Shown here in pieces: positions 1-8,416 of a DNA stretch of 64,000 nucleotides. The notes under the pieces were generated by a model that saw only the letters and a list, made by a program, of their open reading frames with translations, did not search any database and was not told where the DNA came from. This stretch comes from a bacterium. Its GTDB lineage: Bacteria > Methylomirabilota > Methylomirabilia > Methylomirabilales > 2-02-FULL-66-22. Positions within the stretch are counted from its first letter, which is position 1; every line of letters starts with the position of its first letter. Location: assembly GCA_029580855.1 (NCBI GenBank), contig JAKPQH010000199.1, positions 1 through 64,000 of the forward strand, read 5' to 3'. The translations under genes were made by a program, and so were the position numbers.

Positions 1-292
1 TGATGAGCTGCTCGTGGGCGAGGGCCTTCTCGAAGACGTCCAGGGCCGACTTGTACTCCGCCGGGGGCTGCGGGATGGCCTGCAGGGTGACGCGGCCACC
101 CCGGTCCACCAGGTGGTCGAACAGCTTCAGGGCGTGCGCCAGCTCCTCCTGGCTCTGGAGCCGCATCCACCGCGCCGCCCCCGGGAGGTTATTCGCCTCG
201 CAGTAGGCCGCCATGGCCAGGTACAGGTACGAGGAGTGGTACTCTTTCTGGATCTGCTCGTTGAGCGCGTCCTGCATCGTCTTGGCCACCAT
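1..292 (-). CDS. ftn: Bacterial ferritin, C-terminal part beyond window
   Basis: This is a non-heme ferritin that oxidises Fe(II) at a ferroxidase centre and stores iron in a cytosolic 24-mer. The first 97 residues are visible and the gene runs off the left edge. Ferroxidase ligands fall at the positions known from E. coli FtnA: E17, Y24, E50, H53 and E94. The ATG start at 292 has a good GGAAAGGAG ribosome site. It lies just downstream of the thioesterase gene on the same strand with an 87-base gap. The family assignment is firm; the missing C-terminus cannot be judged. Confidence 0.9.
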   Translation of the reverse strand, partial: MVAKTMQDALNEQIQKEYHSSYLYLAMAAYCEANNLPGAARWMRLQSQEELAHALKLFDHLVDRGGRVTLQAIPQPPAEYKSALDVFEKALAHEQLI

Positions 293-379
293 CGTCGTCC
301 GTCTCCTTTCCGTCCTGCGCGCGTGTCTGGGGCGGGAACCCGGCTGTCCCGGATGCGTCTCCCGGGCGTAGGCGCGGGA

Positions 380-868
380 TCACCGACCGGTTGCCCCATG
401 GGCATTCGGGTCGCCGTCCGGTCGCTCGAGAAATTTCCCCGTCGCCGTCACGAGCACGCGATCGCCCTGTACGAGCTCGGCCTGCATGCGGTGCAGTCCG
501 TGGGAGGATTCACGAATCCAGGCCCGCACGGTGACCGGGGAGTTCACCGTCACCGGATGGCGATACCGCACCGTCAGGTCGGCAGTGACGGCGACGCGGC
601 CGTGGGCGAACAGACAGTTCGTCATGGCGCCGTCCAGCAAAGCGGCGATCACGCCACCGTGAATACGGTGGCTATACCCCTCGAACGTGCGGGCACAGTC
701 GAACGTCGCCTCGACGCCGCCGTCGACCGCGGGCCGAAATTCGAGATGCAGACCCCGCGGATTGTCGGCGCCGCACACGATGCAATACCGATGGCTCGCA
801 GCGTGAAGCCGTTGCATCTGCTCGAACTGCTCTGGTACGGGGGCCCTCATCTTCAAAGATGCTGGCAT
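380..868 (-). CDS. PaaI/YdiI-family hotdog-fold acyl-CoA thioesterase
   Basis: This 162-residue protein has a hotdog-fold thioesterase domain. The family signature HGGVIAALLD (about residues 70-79) carries the His-Gly-Gly and the acidic residue that shape the active site, and the C-terminal strands read as the usual VTVRAWI and RVLVTATG segments. Proteins of this family hydrolyse acyl-CoA or aryl-CoA thioesters in the cytosol; the substrate cannot be read from sequence. An N-terminal CIVCG pair precedes the fold, as in many family members. The ATG has a GAGG site 8 bases upstream. It follows the phosphatidylserine decarboxylase gene by 31 bases and is probably cotranscribed with it. Confidence 0.85.
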   Translation of the reverse strand: MPASLKMRAPVPEQFEQMQRLHAASHRYCIVCGADNPRGLHLEFRPAVDGGVEATFDCARTFEGYSHRIHGGVIAALLDGAMTNCLFAHGRVAVTADLTVRYRHPVTVNSPVTVRAWIRESSHGLHRMQAELVQGDRVLVTATGKFLERPDGDPNAHGATGR

Positions 869-899
869 GGGTCATCCTCACCTGTCATCGGTGCAGCGG

Positions 900-1610
900 T
901 CACCGGCGCGCCGGCGGACGGGACCCGGTGCGGGCTTGCGCCAGCACGGACACACCCGACCGGACTTTCTCGCCGCGCCAGACCGTTGCGATGTACCCGT
1001 CCTCCACGGGAAGCCACAACTCGACCCGGGACCCGAAACGAATCATCCCGACAACTGCACCGGCATGCACGGTGTCCCCCGGTCGCGGTGCGAAGACCAC
1101 ACGCCGCGCGACGGCACCCGCAATCTGTCGAAGGATCACGGAGCCCCCGGTCGGATCGGACAGCCGTATTTCGTTTCGCCGGTTGGTGGCGCCGGTCTTG
1201 GGGGAAATCGCGTTTCGATGCGCACCCGGCATTGACCGCGTCTCGCGGACAGTTCCGGTGATCGGTGCGCGGGTGGCGTGGACATCGAGCACGGAAAGAA
1301 AAATGCCGATGCGGAGGGCCTCCCCCCGTATCCACGGGGAACCGTCGGCGATGCCGAGATCGTCCACGACGCCATCAACGGGCGAGACCACCGCCACCGG
1401 GTGCGCTGCGACACCCCGGGTTGGATTGCGGAAGAACCACGTGAGACCGGCGGCGCACAGGAGCGGACCCAGCCCAAGGACCGGATGCCGCAGCATGGCT
1501 GCAACGCCCGCGAGGGCGAGGGCAAGGATCAGCCATCGCCACCACCCCCCGAAGGACCACAGGAGCCCCAGCGGGGGAAGATTTACGCGGTCCCAGTCTC
1601 TGGAGCGCAC
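900..1610 (-). CDS. psd: Phosphatidylserine decarboxylase, short form
   Basis: This is a pyruvoyl-dependent decarboxylase converting phosphatidylserine to phosphatidylethanolamine at the membrane. The 236-residue length fits the short family. Two hydrophobic segments lie near residues 25-40 and 46-60, followed by FFRNPTR, VSPVDG (75-80), FLSVLDVHATRAP (104-116) and RFGSR (191-195). In this subfamily the chain self-cleaves at Gly-Ser (here G193-S194) and the Ser becomes the pyruvoyl group. The usual NER motif is replaced by NRRNE. The start is GTG with GAGGGG upstream. A methyltransferase gene lies 79 bases upstream, which suggests a phospholipid headgroup pathway. Confidence 0.88.
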   Translation of the reverse strand: MRSRDWDRVNLPPLGLLWSFGGWWRWLILALALAGVAAMLRHPVLGLGPLLCAAGLTWFFRNPTRGVAAHPVAVVSPVDGVVDDLGIADGSPWIRGEALRIGIFLSVLDVHATRAPITGTVRETRSMPGAHRNAISPKTGATNRRNEIRLSDPTGGSVILRQIAGAVARRVVFAPRPGDTVHAGAVVGMIRFGSRVELWLPVEDGYIATVWRGEKVRSGVSVLAQARTGSRPPARR

Positions 1611-1689
1611 GAGTTCACCCCTCGGCCAACGGCGACGACGCGCCGGGAGCGACGCAAGCGCCAGGACGAGAGCGGCCCGCGGCTGAATT

Positions 1690-2373
1690 TCATCGGGCGC
1701 ATGTCGCTTGATCCGCCTCCGGGGGCGTAGCGGCCTTTGCCCCCATCACGATCTTGCTCTTTCCCGGCGGGAGAACCTCCCTGGCCACGCGCGGGAACAC
1801 GCGGCCGAACTCCTGCACCTCGCCCCCGAGGAACGCCCGCGCTCCCTCCGCGCCGATGACCCAAAGCCGCACGAAGAAGAGGGCGCGGAGGAGGCGTCGG
1901 GTCGGGACCTCGTGCTCCATGGCCAGAAACCGTCCCCCGCGCGCGAGCGCGCGTGCGACCTCGCACAGCATGACGCTGCGAGCCTGCCCTTTCAACTCGT
2001 ACAGGGCGTAGGCGCACGTCACGACATCGAACACGCCGTTCTTGAACGGGAGGGCCGCGGCGTCGGCCTGGACCCAGCGGATGCCGGAGCACCCCGCCCG
2101 CTCCACGCCGGCCTTACCGCGGGACAGCATTCCCCACGAGAAATCGAGCCCGACGACGACCGTATCCGCCGGCGCGGTCTCCGCCAGGGCCCACGTCACG
2201 GCCCCGGTCCCGCAGCATAAATCCAAGACGCGTCGAGCGGACACCTGGGTCGCCCGCTCCGCCAACGCCCGCCGCATCGGGCCGGTCGGCTCTCCCGAAT
2301 GCCATGTAACGAAGCGGTCGTACAACCGTGAGAAGAGGTCATAGTACCGCCGCCGTAGCGCCTGTCTACGCAC
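1690..2373 (-). CDS. Class I SAM-dependent methyltransferase (UbiE/PmtA-like)
   Basis: This is a Rossmann-fold methyltransferase with glycine motif I VLDLCCGTGAVTW, acidic motif GLDFSWGML and post-motif VTCAYALYEL. A head of the type RRYYDLFSRLYDRF resembles the UbiE/MenG and Rhodobacter-type PmtA families. Its position upstream of psd makes phosphatidylethanolamine N-methylation a plausible role, but quinone or small-molecule methylation cannot be excluded. I prefer the GTG start at 2373 (AGAGGT 7 bases upstream, 227 residues), because the family fold begins there. An upstream ATG at 2457 would add 28 low-complexity residues. Confidence 0.75.
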   Translation of the reverse strand: MRRQALRRRYYDLFSRLYDRFVTWHSGEPTGPMRRALAERATQVSARRVLDLCCGTGAVTWALAETAPADTVVVGLDFSWGMLSRGKAGVERAGCSGIRWVQADAAALPFKNGVFDVVTCAYALYELKGQARSVMLCEVARALARGGRFLAMEHEVPTRRLLRALFFVRLWVIGAEGARAFLGGEVQEFGRVFPRVAREVLPPGKSKIVMGAKAATPPEADQATCAR

Positions 2374-2480
2374 GGGGCCACCTCTCACGGCCCAGCCGCG
2401 GCGGTCCGCGGCGGGCGGAAGGACGACGCATCCGTCAATCCCATACCCCGGGCCCATCTGTGGTCTGGCCGGACGGGATT

Positions 2481-4352
2481 TCAGCCGGGAGGGGCCGGGG
2501 ACAGGGTCTCCAGAATCTCTGCAATTCCCGACTCATCTCCCGTGCCGATGAAAGTAAGAAAGCGCTCGCGGACTCCGCGGTTGCGGAATTCGGACAGATC
2601 AAAGCGCCCACACACGTATTGGAAGAGCGTCGTCGTGTCGCCGTCGGAAAAATCGATCAGACCCTTGGCGCGAAAGATAGACGACGGAAAGGCGTTTACG
2701 GTCTGCAGGAACGTTTTACGGTCCAGGGCCCGCGAGAGTCTCAGGGTTTTTGACCACAGCCCCGCTTCCGCATGTGCCGGGTGTGTGTGGAAATTCTCAC
2801 CCGGCTGATGGCGAGACCGGGCCTCTTCGCTTCGAGGCGCGACCGTGGCCGAATCGTCCGTATCGAGGATCCACGCCGGGTTCAGATCGCCCTGAACGGC
2901 GCAAAACAGGGGTGCCCGCCGATTGATTTCCCGCACGCGCCCGCGCACCGCCTCCAGGCGCGACGCGTCCACCGAGTCGCGCTTGTTCAGAACGACGATG
3001 TCGGCGGCCCGGATTTGGTCGACCGCGATGGGACCGTGCGCGAGAGCCGCGTCGAGGTTGGCGGCGTCCACGATGGTCACCGTGGAGTCGAACCGCACCA
3101 ACTCCTCCAGCTCCGCCGTCTCATCCAGGAGGTTGAGCGGATTGGCCAGGCCCGACGTTTCCAGGATAATGGTATCGGGGGAAAAGCGTTCGAGGATGCC
3201 CCGGAGCGCCCGCTTCAGGTTGCCTGCCAGGCTGCAGCAGACACAGCCCTCGTCGATCTCGGTGACCGTGTAGTCGAGCAATTTGCCGTCGAGACCGACC
3301 TCGCCGATCTCGTTTTGGATCACGGCCACAAAGCGGCTGCGCTGGGTTTGATATTCGATGAAATGGCGCAGAAAACTGGTTTTCCCGGCGCCCAGGAAAC
3401 CCGTGAGGATGATAAAAGGCGGCCGGTCGTCCATACCGAGGGATTTCCGGTCGACGCCCCTGGAATCCTCGAGCCGATGCGCCCGCCACCAGAGCCTGTC
3501 CCGGTACTCGAGCGGGGCGGCATCCGCGCAATCCGCGCCCACGTCGGAAACCAGGCCCCGCTCTTTCCCGTCCAGGGCCGACCACAGGGCATCGAAACGC
3601 CCGTCTCCGTACCCCAAGGCCACGAGCCCGTTCCAAAGACCGGGGGCGTCTTCCAGCGAAACGTTGCCCGACCGGTCATACACCCGCTGCACAGCCGGTG
3701 ACCGCCGTTCGATGAGGCGGCGGGGGGCCTCCTCGACATTGAAGGTCACAGACGCGGCCAAGACGTCGAAAAAGCCGAGCGCGGTCTCGAAGGCCGGAAA
3801 GTCCTCGTCAAAGCCACCGGGCGCGACCAGCTGCACCATCCTCCCGTCGCGCGGGAGGGACACGCCGTCGCGTGCCACGGTGCGCCGGCGGGACACCGCT
3901 CGCATGGCGAGGGCGAGCGCGCGCCCATGGTTGGCGACGGCCAACAGGAGGCGGCCAACCTCGAAATAGGTGGTCATCCGCGGGTCCTGGGGAAAATCGC
4001 GAATGCTGCGATGATAATTCTCGTTCTGCGTGGAAGCGGCCGCCTGGAGCGAAAGGTGCTCGACCAGCGGTTCCTCCGCATCGGGAAAGTAGCACAGCCC
4101 GAAGCGGCCGGCGATCCATCCGGCGACAGGTTCGACTCGCAGAAAATGCAGACCGAACACCCCGGCAAAGCCCTTGACCTTCGCAGTCCACCCTTCCGTC
4201 TCGGCCGAGGACTGCTTGAGGCCTCTCCAGCCGATGACGTGGCGAACCGTGGGCAAAAACTGCGTGCGGATCAGGATTGCCCGCAGGAGCTCCTGGGCCG
4301 TCGCGTCGGGAGACCTGTGAAAATTCGCTCGAAGAACGTGGTCCAACTTCAA
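2481..4352 (-). CDS. CobW/COG0523-family G3E GTPase with long N-terminal extension
   Basis: The C-terminal half is a G3E metal-chaperone GTPase: Walker A GFLGAGKTS (residues about 318-326), metal-binding CVCC, ETSGLANP, and NKRD for guanine recognition. It ends in a CobW C-terminal domain. This family delivers metals such as Zn, Co or Ni to target proteins. About 310 residues precede the GTPase, with no motif I recognise, making 623 residues where relatives have 300-420. It is the last gene of the unit behind the membrane protein, Tat MBL protein and lipoprotein. I chose TTG at 4352 because GGTGGAG lies 7 bases before it and it starts right after the lipoprotein stop. A longer frame opens at 4430 but overlaps that gene. 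Confidence 0.82.
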   Translation of the reverse strand: MKLDHVLRANFHRSPDATAQELLRAILIRTQFLPTVRHVIGWRGLKQSSAETEGWTAKVKGFAGVFGLHFLRVEPVAGWIAGRFGLCYFPDAEEPLVEHLSLQAAASTQNENYHRSIRDFPQDPRMTTYFEVGRLLLAVANHGRALALAMRAVSRRRTVARDGVSLPRDGRMVQLVAPGGFDEDFPAFETALGFFDVLAASVTFNVEEAPRRLIERRSPAVQRVYDRSGNVSLEDAPGLWNGLVALGYGDGRFDALWSALDGKERGLVSDVGADCADAAPLEYRDRLWWRAHRLEDSRGVDRKSLGMDDRPPFIILTGFLGAGKTSFLRHFIEYQTQRSRFVAVIQNEIGEVGLDGKLLDYTVTEIDEGCVCCSLAGNLKRALRGILERFSPDTIILETSGLANPLNLLDETAELEELVRFDSTVTIVDAANLDAALAHGPIAVDQIRAADIVVLNKRDSVDASRLEAVRGRVREINRRAPLFCAVQGDLNPAWILDTDDSATVAPRSEEARSRHQPGENFHTHPAHAEAGLWSKTLRLSRALDRKTFLQTVNAFPSSIFRAKGLIDFSDGDTTTLFQYVCGRFDLSEFRNRGVRERFLTFIGTGDESGIAEILETLSPAPPG

Positions 4353-4353
4353 T

Positions 4354-4749
4354 TCAATACTCCACCTTGCCCCCCTTGGGGCCTCCCCACGCGAACTTGA
4401 CGATCTTGCCGTTTTTCCAACCGATCGCAAAGATGCGTACCGTGCCGACCGCCGCCGGCGAATGCTCGCATTTTTCCACCCGGGACTCCAGGGTGTAGAA
4501 GGTGACGCCTTCCTTCTCTTCCGTCTTGGACAGGACCGGCTTGGACATGTCGCACAGCGTCAGCTCCGGGGGAACGACCCCCTGCGCCCCATACTTGTTC
4601 AAGGCTGCCTCGCGCTTGGTCCGGTCCGTGAAGCTGTCGGTCACATCCTTCATTTCCGGTATCATGCTCGACCCGGAACACCCGATGAGGCCGATCAGCA
4701 AAAAGGCCGGGAGGAAGAATCCTCTCGCGCCGGTATGGCGTTGTCCCAT
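4354..4749 (-). CDS. Small lipoprotein of unknown function
   Basis: This 131-residue protein has a type II signal peptide: a hydrophobic stretch followed by the lipobox LIGC with Cys at about residue 24. The mature part contains two further Cys residues and a Lys/Gly-rich end (GGPKGGKVEY). I do not recognise the domain. It sits between the Tat-exported MBL-fold gene and the CobW-type GTPase gene, with only 1-2 bases separating its stop from the GTPase start. It is therefore probably an envelope component of that unit. It is preceded by a perfect 15-bp hairpin. Confidence 0.75.
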   Translation of the reverse strand: MGQRHTGARGFFLPAFLLIGLIGCSGSSMIPEMKDVTDSFTDRTKREAALNKYGAQGVVPPELTLCDMSKPVLSKTEEKEGVTFYTLESRVEKCEHSPAAVGTVRIFAIGWKNGKIVKFAWGGPKGGKVEY

Positions 4750-4766
4750 GGTCGACCTCCCGTTCG

Positions 4767-4803
4767 ACCGGCGGCGAGAGATCGGACGTCTCTCGCCGCC
4801 GGT
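4767..4803 (-). other. Perfect 15-bp intercistronic hairpin
   Basis: Two perfectly complementary 15-base arms (4767-4781 and 4789-4803) flank a 7-base loop between the MBL gene and the lipoprotein gene. No T-tract follows on either strand, so it is more likely an mRNA-stabilising or processing hairpin than a classical terminator. Confidence 0.55.
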
Positions 4804-4815
4804 CTCTGAGGGTTC

Positions 4816-5991
4816 TTAGACCTCGATCCCGTACCCGATCTTGTCCCCGTTGCCGAGGTAGGCCGGATCCTGCGACCGATGGCGGGCGGTGCCCCTCTGG
4901 ACCGGGTATCCCCGTTCGATGAACTTCTTGGCGCACAGGATTCCGGTGCAGTGGTTGCAGCCGATCTTCTGGAACCGATATTTGCCGAGCGAGAGCACCA
5001 GGTCGTCGTACTTGGGGTCCCAATCCTCAAACGGAGAGATGTGCAAGCCCCCATAGATGCCGTAGAGCTGATCTTTCTCGTACTTGATCTCTCGGAACGC
5101 CGTCTCGGCAAACTGAATGATGCCGAAATGACAGCATCCGGTAATGCTGGTCAATCCATGGTCCTTCACGTTGACGTAGATGGCCTGCTCTCCGTAGACG
5201 CGGCAGATGATGGGGACGGCGAACACGAAGGTCGCCAGACCGGGGATGACGGGGTTGAGGCCCGGTTTCACCTTGACCACCTTCCCCTTGTGGCCGGCAT
5301 CCTGGAGATACTGCAGGCCTTCGGGGTAAAACCCATCCGGGATGTAGGTGGTGATGGTCGGATCGTACTTGTACGTGACCGGGACTCCCCAGTAGTGGTC
5401 GAAATGCTCGTGGGAGATGATCAACGCCTCGATCTCCCGGTTCTTGAGCATCTGGTCGATGCCCTCGCGCTTGAAACATTCGTCCATCCATTTGTAGGAC
5501 CAGCCGCTGTCGAGGAGGAACTTGCGCTTCCGACCGCTCATTTCCTCGACCTCGGCCAAGCACGCGAAGCCGCCGGCATTCTTCGGGCTGACCGAGAGTT
5601 TCTCGGTGATTGCCCAGGCTTCTTCCAGGTTGTGCGGCAGCAGGTGCTTGATTTTGGCGATGCCTTTTTCGTAACTACCCTTGCCGAGGCCGGTGCCGTC
5701 GCCGAACGGCGGCCAGTTATAGCTGTACTGGTTGACCAGCAGCCCTCCGGCGCCCTTGATGTCGCCCATGAGGACCGCGTTCTCGAACCAGCTCGTTTCC
5801 GAGATGTTCGTCACCTTGAGCGACTTGACGACGCCAATGTCCGCGAGCTTTCGCTTCACATCCGGGAAAAACGCTTTGCGCCACGGCGAGTACGAAAACA
5901 GACCCATGCCCAGCGCCGTCCCGCCGAGCGCCCCCATGGCCGCCCCCTTGAAGAAGTCCCGACGGCTGACTCTGCTCTTATCTTCAGACAT
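4816..5991 (-). CDS. Tat-exported metallo-beta-lactamase-fold hydrolase
   Basis: This 391-residue protein has a twin-arginine signal (SRRDFFKG, residues 9-16, then a Gly/Ala hydrophobic stretch). An MBL-fold domain follows with the metal motif HEHFDH at 194-199, ITGCCHFG around 285 and GGLHISPF near 315. The organisation resembles the DHPS-like MBL subfamily (7,8-dihydropterin-6-methyl-4-(beta-D-ribofuranosyl)aminobenzene-5'-phosphate synthase relatives). Tat export implies folding and metal loading in the cytosol before transport. Cys residues near the C-terminus (CNHCTGILC) are unusual for a hydrolase and could bind an extra metal or form disulfides. It lies 24 bases after the membrane-protein gene, in one unit with the lipoprotein and CobW GTPase. 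The substrate is unknown. Confidence 0.85.
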   Translation of the reverse strand: MSEDKSRVSRRDFFKGAAMGALGGTALGMGLFSYSPWRKAFFPDVKRKLADIGVVKSLKVTNISETSWFENAVLMGDIKGAGGLLVNQYSYNWPPFGDGTGLGKGSYEKGIAKIKHLLPHNLEEAWAITEKLSVSPKNAGGFACLAEVEEMSGRKRKFLLDSGWSYKWMDECFKREGIDQMLKNREIEALIISHEHFDHYWGVPVTYKYDPTITTYIPDGFYPEGLQYLQDAGHKGKVVKVKPGLNPVIPGLATFVFAVPIICRVYGEQAIYVNVKDHGLTSITGCCHFGIIQFAETAFREIKYEKDQLYGIYGGLHISPFEDWDPKYDDLVLSLGKYRFQKIGCNHCTGILCAKKFIERGYPVQRGTARHRSQDPAYLGNGDKIGYGIEV

Positions 5992-6015
5992 GGCTTCCCT
6001 CCTTCTTGCCGTCAG

Positions 6016-7428
6016 CTATTTGATGACCACAATATACTTGTAGGCGTAAGGAAGCAGGCCCACGGCGATGAAATAGACCGCCACGCCACAGGCGACCCCG
6101 GCCCCCAGGCCCCAGCCCAGGGCCGGGTTCCACCGAACCTCAGCCAGTTTCGCCTGCTCGGCGGCGTGGTCCTCGGCGATCTCCTCCGCGGTCTTCGGCA
6201 CCATCTTCCAACCGGGCCAGTTGTCCATGAACCAGTGGTGGGCCAGCCAGATGTTGATCAGCCAGATGGTCGGAATCATCGGGAACTGCTGCTCGTGCAT
6301 GAAGCCCTTCTGGGTTCCCAGGAAGTCGTGGGACGTCTTGTAATACACGATATAGAGCAGAATGGCCGCGACGAGCGTGATTCCAGTTCGAACCAGCACG
6401 TTCATCGGCAGGCTGAAGCGCCGCGGCCAGTTGTTGCAGTAGAAGGTCAGGAAGAGCGCCGGGACGAGGAAGAACACCGCCATCTCGCCGACGTGGAGCC
6501 AGCGCCAGTCGGGTGCGTTGATCAGACGCGTGCCGCGGATGGCCGGCCCCCAGGTGAGCTCCTGCGCGAAATACAGGAAGAAGTGCGCGGCCCACGCAAT
6601 GGCGATGATGCCGAAGAAGGCCACGACGCGCCGCAGCCAGTCCGTTCGGATCAGCTTGAAGGGGAAGCGTTCCCAGATGGTTTCCACGATCCAGACCGTC
6701 ACCGTGCAGCACATGATCCAGGACACGTGGAAGTTGCCCGAAACGGTGTTGGCGAACCTTTCCCAGTAGGGCGGCGCGATGGCCGTGAAATACTGCCACG
6801 GGTAGTAGAGGATCCCCATGTGGGAGTGCATCGTCATGAAGTAGATCAGCGTGCTCAGGAAGAAGGTTGCCACCAGGATGCTGATGCCCTTGCCGGGCTG
6901 TCTCATGTCCTGCCAGGGGACTTCCTCGCAGGCCACCACCCAGGCCGGGCTCAGCCAGGAGGCGATCGCGGCGAACATCAGGCAGGCCAGCGAGGCGTAC
7001 TCCAGCGCGAAGAACTCCGTCATCCTGGGCAGTTTCATCAGGTTGTCGGGGTTGAAATAGGCGATCCCGTAGTTGCCCAGCAGGGATTCAAAAAAGCCTT
7101 TGATCAGGACCCACAGAATCGCGACGGAAATCGCGGTGAGAACCGCTCCTTTGACGAGGGGATGGGTCTTTTCCAGCCAGCTCCGCTTGAAGGGCCAGTA
7201 GTTGAAGAGGTAGACCATCCAGATCAGCATGATCAGCCACCAGCGGGTGTACATGTACCCGACATAGGGGGTGTACATCCGCATCCAGCCGCGCGGGTCC
7301 TGGAAGATCCACCAGGTGGCGTAGAACACCGCCAGGGTCAGCGCCAGCGCGACGATGGCCGGGATCGGCTGCCGCCAGCGCTGGACGAGCTTGCGTTCTT
7401 CCAGGTATCCTTCGCCGTAGCGCTCCAT
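6016..7428 (-). CDS. Polytopic membrane protein, function unknown
   Basis: This 470-residue protein has about ten hydrophobic segments, rich in Trp and Tyr. The N-terminus (about 20 residues) and a charged loop near residues 400-430 are probably cytosolic. Recurring His residues in or near membrane segments (HSHMG, HFFLYF, LAHHWF) could bind metal or quinone, but I recognise no catalytic signature. It is the first gene of the leftward unit followed by the Tat MBL protein, lipoprotein and CobW-type GTPase. That suggests it is the membrane partner of an envelope metalloenzyme system. The ATG start has AAGGAGCGAGCC upstream. Confidence 0.75.
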   Translation of the reverse strand: MERYGEGYLEERKLVQRWRQPIPAIVALALTLAVFYATWWIFQDPRGWMRMYTPYVGYMYTRWWLIMLIWMVYLFNYWPFKRSWLEKTHPLVKGAVLTAISVAILWVLIKGFFESLLGNYGIAYFNPDNLMKLPRMTEFFALEYASLACLMFAAIASWLSPAWVVACEEVPWQDMRQPGKGISILVATFFLSTLIYFMTMHSHMGILYYPWQYFTAIAPPYWERFANTVSGNFHVSWIMCCTVTVWIVETIWERFPFKLIRTDWLRRVVAFFGIIAIAWAAHFFLYFAQELTWGPAIRGTRLINAPDWRWLHVGEMAVFFLVPALFLTFYCNNWPRRFSLPMNVLVRTGITLVAAILLYIVYYKTSHDFLGTQKGFMHEQQFPMIPTIWLINIWLAHHWFMDNWPGWKMVPKTAEEIAEDHAAEQAKLAEVRWNPALGWGLGAGVACGVAVYFIAVGLLPYAYKYIVVIK

Positions 7429-7646
7429 GGCTCGCTCCTTTCTTCAGGTGTTCGTGGCTAGGAGGAACGTCTCTGTCTGCGCATCGGATCGCGGTACCTT
7501 TCCGCGTCGAATGGTGCGGAAACCATCGCCGGCTGATCGACCGGTTCCGGCAAACGCCGGACGCGTTGACGCTGCGGATACCACGCAACGGCGGCGCCGC
7601 GCAATCATGGTCCACCGTCGGAGCGCCCGCGACTCCACGTCCGTCG

Positions 7647-7841
7647 TCAGATGCGCGCCAAGAGGGCACGCAGGCGCCGGAGGAACACAGCCCCCTCGAT
7701 CACGAGCCAGGCAAGCTCGACCAGCACCGGTTCGGCGGATCGGGGGGACGGTCGACGCGGCACCGGTGTGTCCTTCTGTGTGCCGACCGCCGTGACCTCG
7801 CCGGGCCCAGGGCTCGTGGCCATCCCCGTTTCGTTCTGCAT
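7647..7841 (-). CDS. Hypothetical 64-residue protein
   Basis: This short frame is preceded by a strong GGAAGGAGGGG ribosome site 5 bases from its ATG, only 39 bases after the NifX-like gene on the same strand. The C-terminal half is a hydrophobic stretch ending in LRRLRALLARI. There is no recognisable domain. The ribosome site is the main evidence; composition alone would not be convincing. The bases between it and the membrane-protein gene (7429-7646) hold nothing I can name. Confidence 0.45.
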   Translation of the reverse strand: MQNETGMATSPGPGEVTAVGTQKDTPVPRRPSPRSAEPVLVELAWLVIEGAVFLRRLRALLARI

Positions 7842-7880
7842 GGCGCCCCTCCTTCCCGCGACCCCCCGAACCGCGAGCGC

Positions 7881-8279
7881 TCAGTGCGCAAGATCGGGAC
7901 GCACGGTGAGACGCCCGTCCAGGAAGGCGCGAACGGCCTCCTCGATGTCCTCGATGTCGGTCAGCAGCGGCCGGATGCCCACCTCTTCCAGGTTTCGCTG
8001 CATCCCGAAACCCATCCCGCCGGCCAGGACCGCTTGACAATCGGCGATGGCGGACAACATCTGGGCATGGCGGTTCCGGCTGGCGGGGTCGAACCCGTGC
8101 GGGCCCGCCGCGTGGTGCTCGGATCCCGGGTGGGGGGCGAACGAGTGGTGTCCGGCTTTCTCGCGCAACTCCCGCCCCGTGATCCGTCCGTCCTCCACCG
8201 TGCACACGAGGTAGTATCGAGCGCGACCGAAGTGCTGACTGATCGTTTTCCCGTCATCGGTGATCGCCGCGAGTTTCAA
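7881..8279 (-). CDS. NifX/NifB-type dinitrogenase iron-molybdenum cofactor family protein
   Basis: This 132-residue protein has the RNase-H-like NifX fold: opening KLAAITDDGKTISQHFGRA, a central cofactor-binding region and the close LEEVGIRPLLTDIEDIEEAV. Relatives bind Fe-S or Mo-containing clusters and include the orange protein (ORP) of Desulfovibrio. It carries a His-rich insert (AGHHSFAPHPGSEHHAAGPH, about residues 42-61) that could bind metal. It lies 137 bases after the DUF364 gene at the far end of the leftward NifX/ATPase array. No nitrogenase structural genes are present, so nitrogen fixation should not be inferred. Confidence 0.85.
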   Translation of the reverse strand: MKLAAITDDGKTISQHFGRARYYLVCTVEDGRITGRELREKAGHHSFAPHPGSEHHAAGPHGFDPASRNRHAQMLSAIADCQAVLAGGMGFGMQRNLEEVGIRPLLTDIEDIEEAVRAFLDGRLTVRPDLAH

Positions 8280-8416
8280 GTGGCCGCTCCTTTCGTGCTG
8301 TTGTGGTTGCTCCCCCTGCCCATCGCGTGAGCCAACGTCGGATCCAACGCTTCCACCGCGTCACGGCCGGTCCCCTGGCGTCGCCGCCGCCGGAGCCGCG
8401 CGCCGATCGACGCATG

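Noticed and set aside
4353-4430. TTG start at 4430 for the CobW GTPase
   Set aside because: It would overlap the lipoprotein gene by 77 bases, has no ribosome site and adds a low-complexity head.
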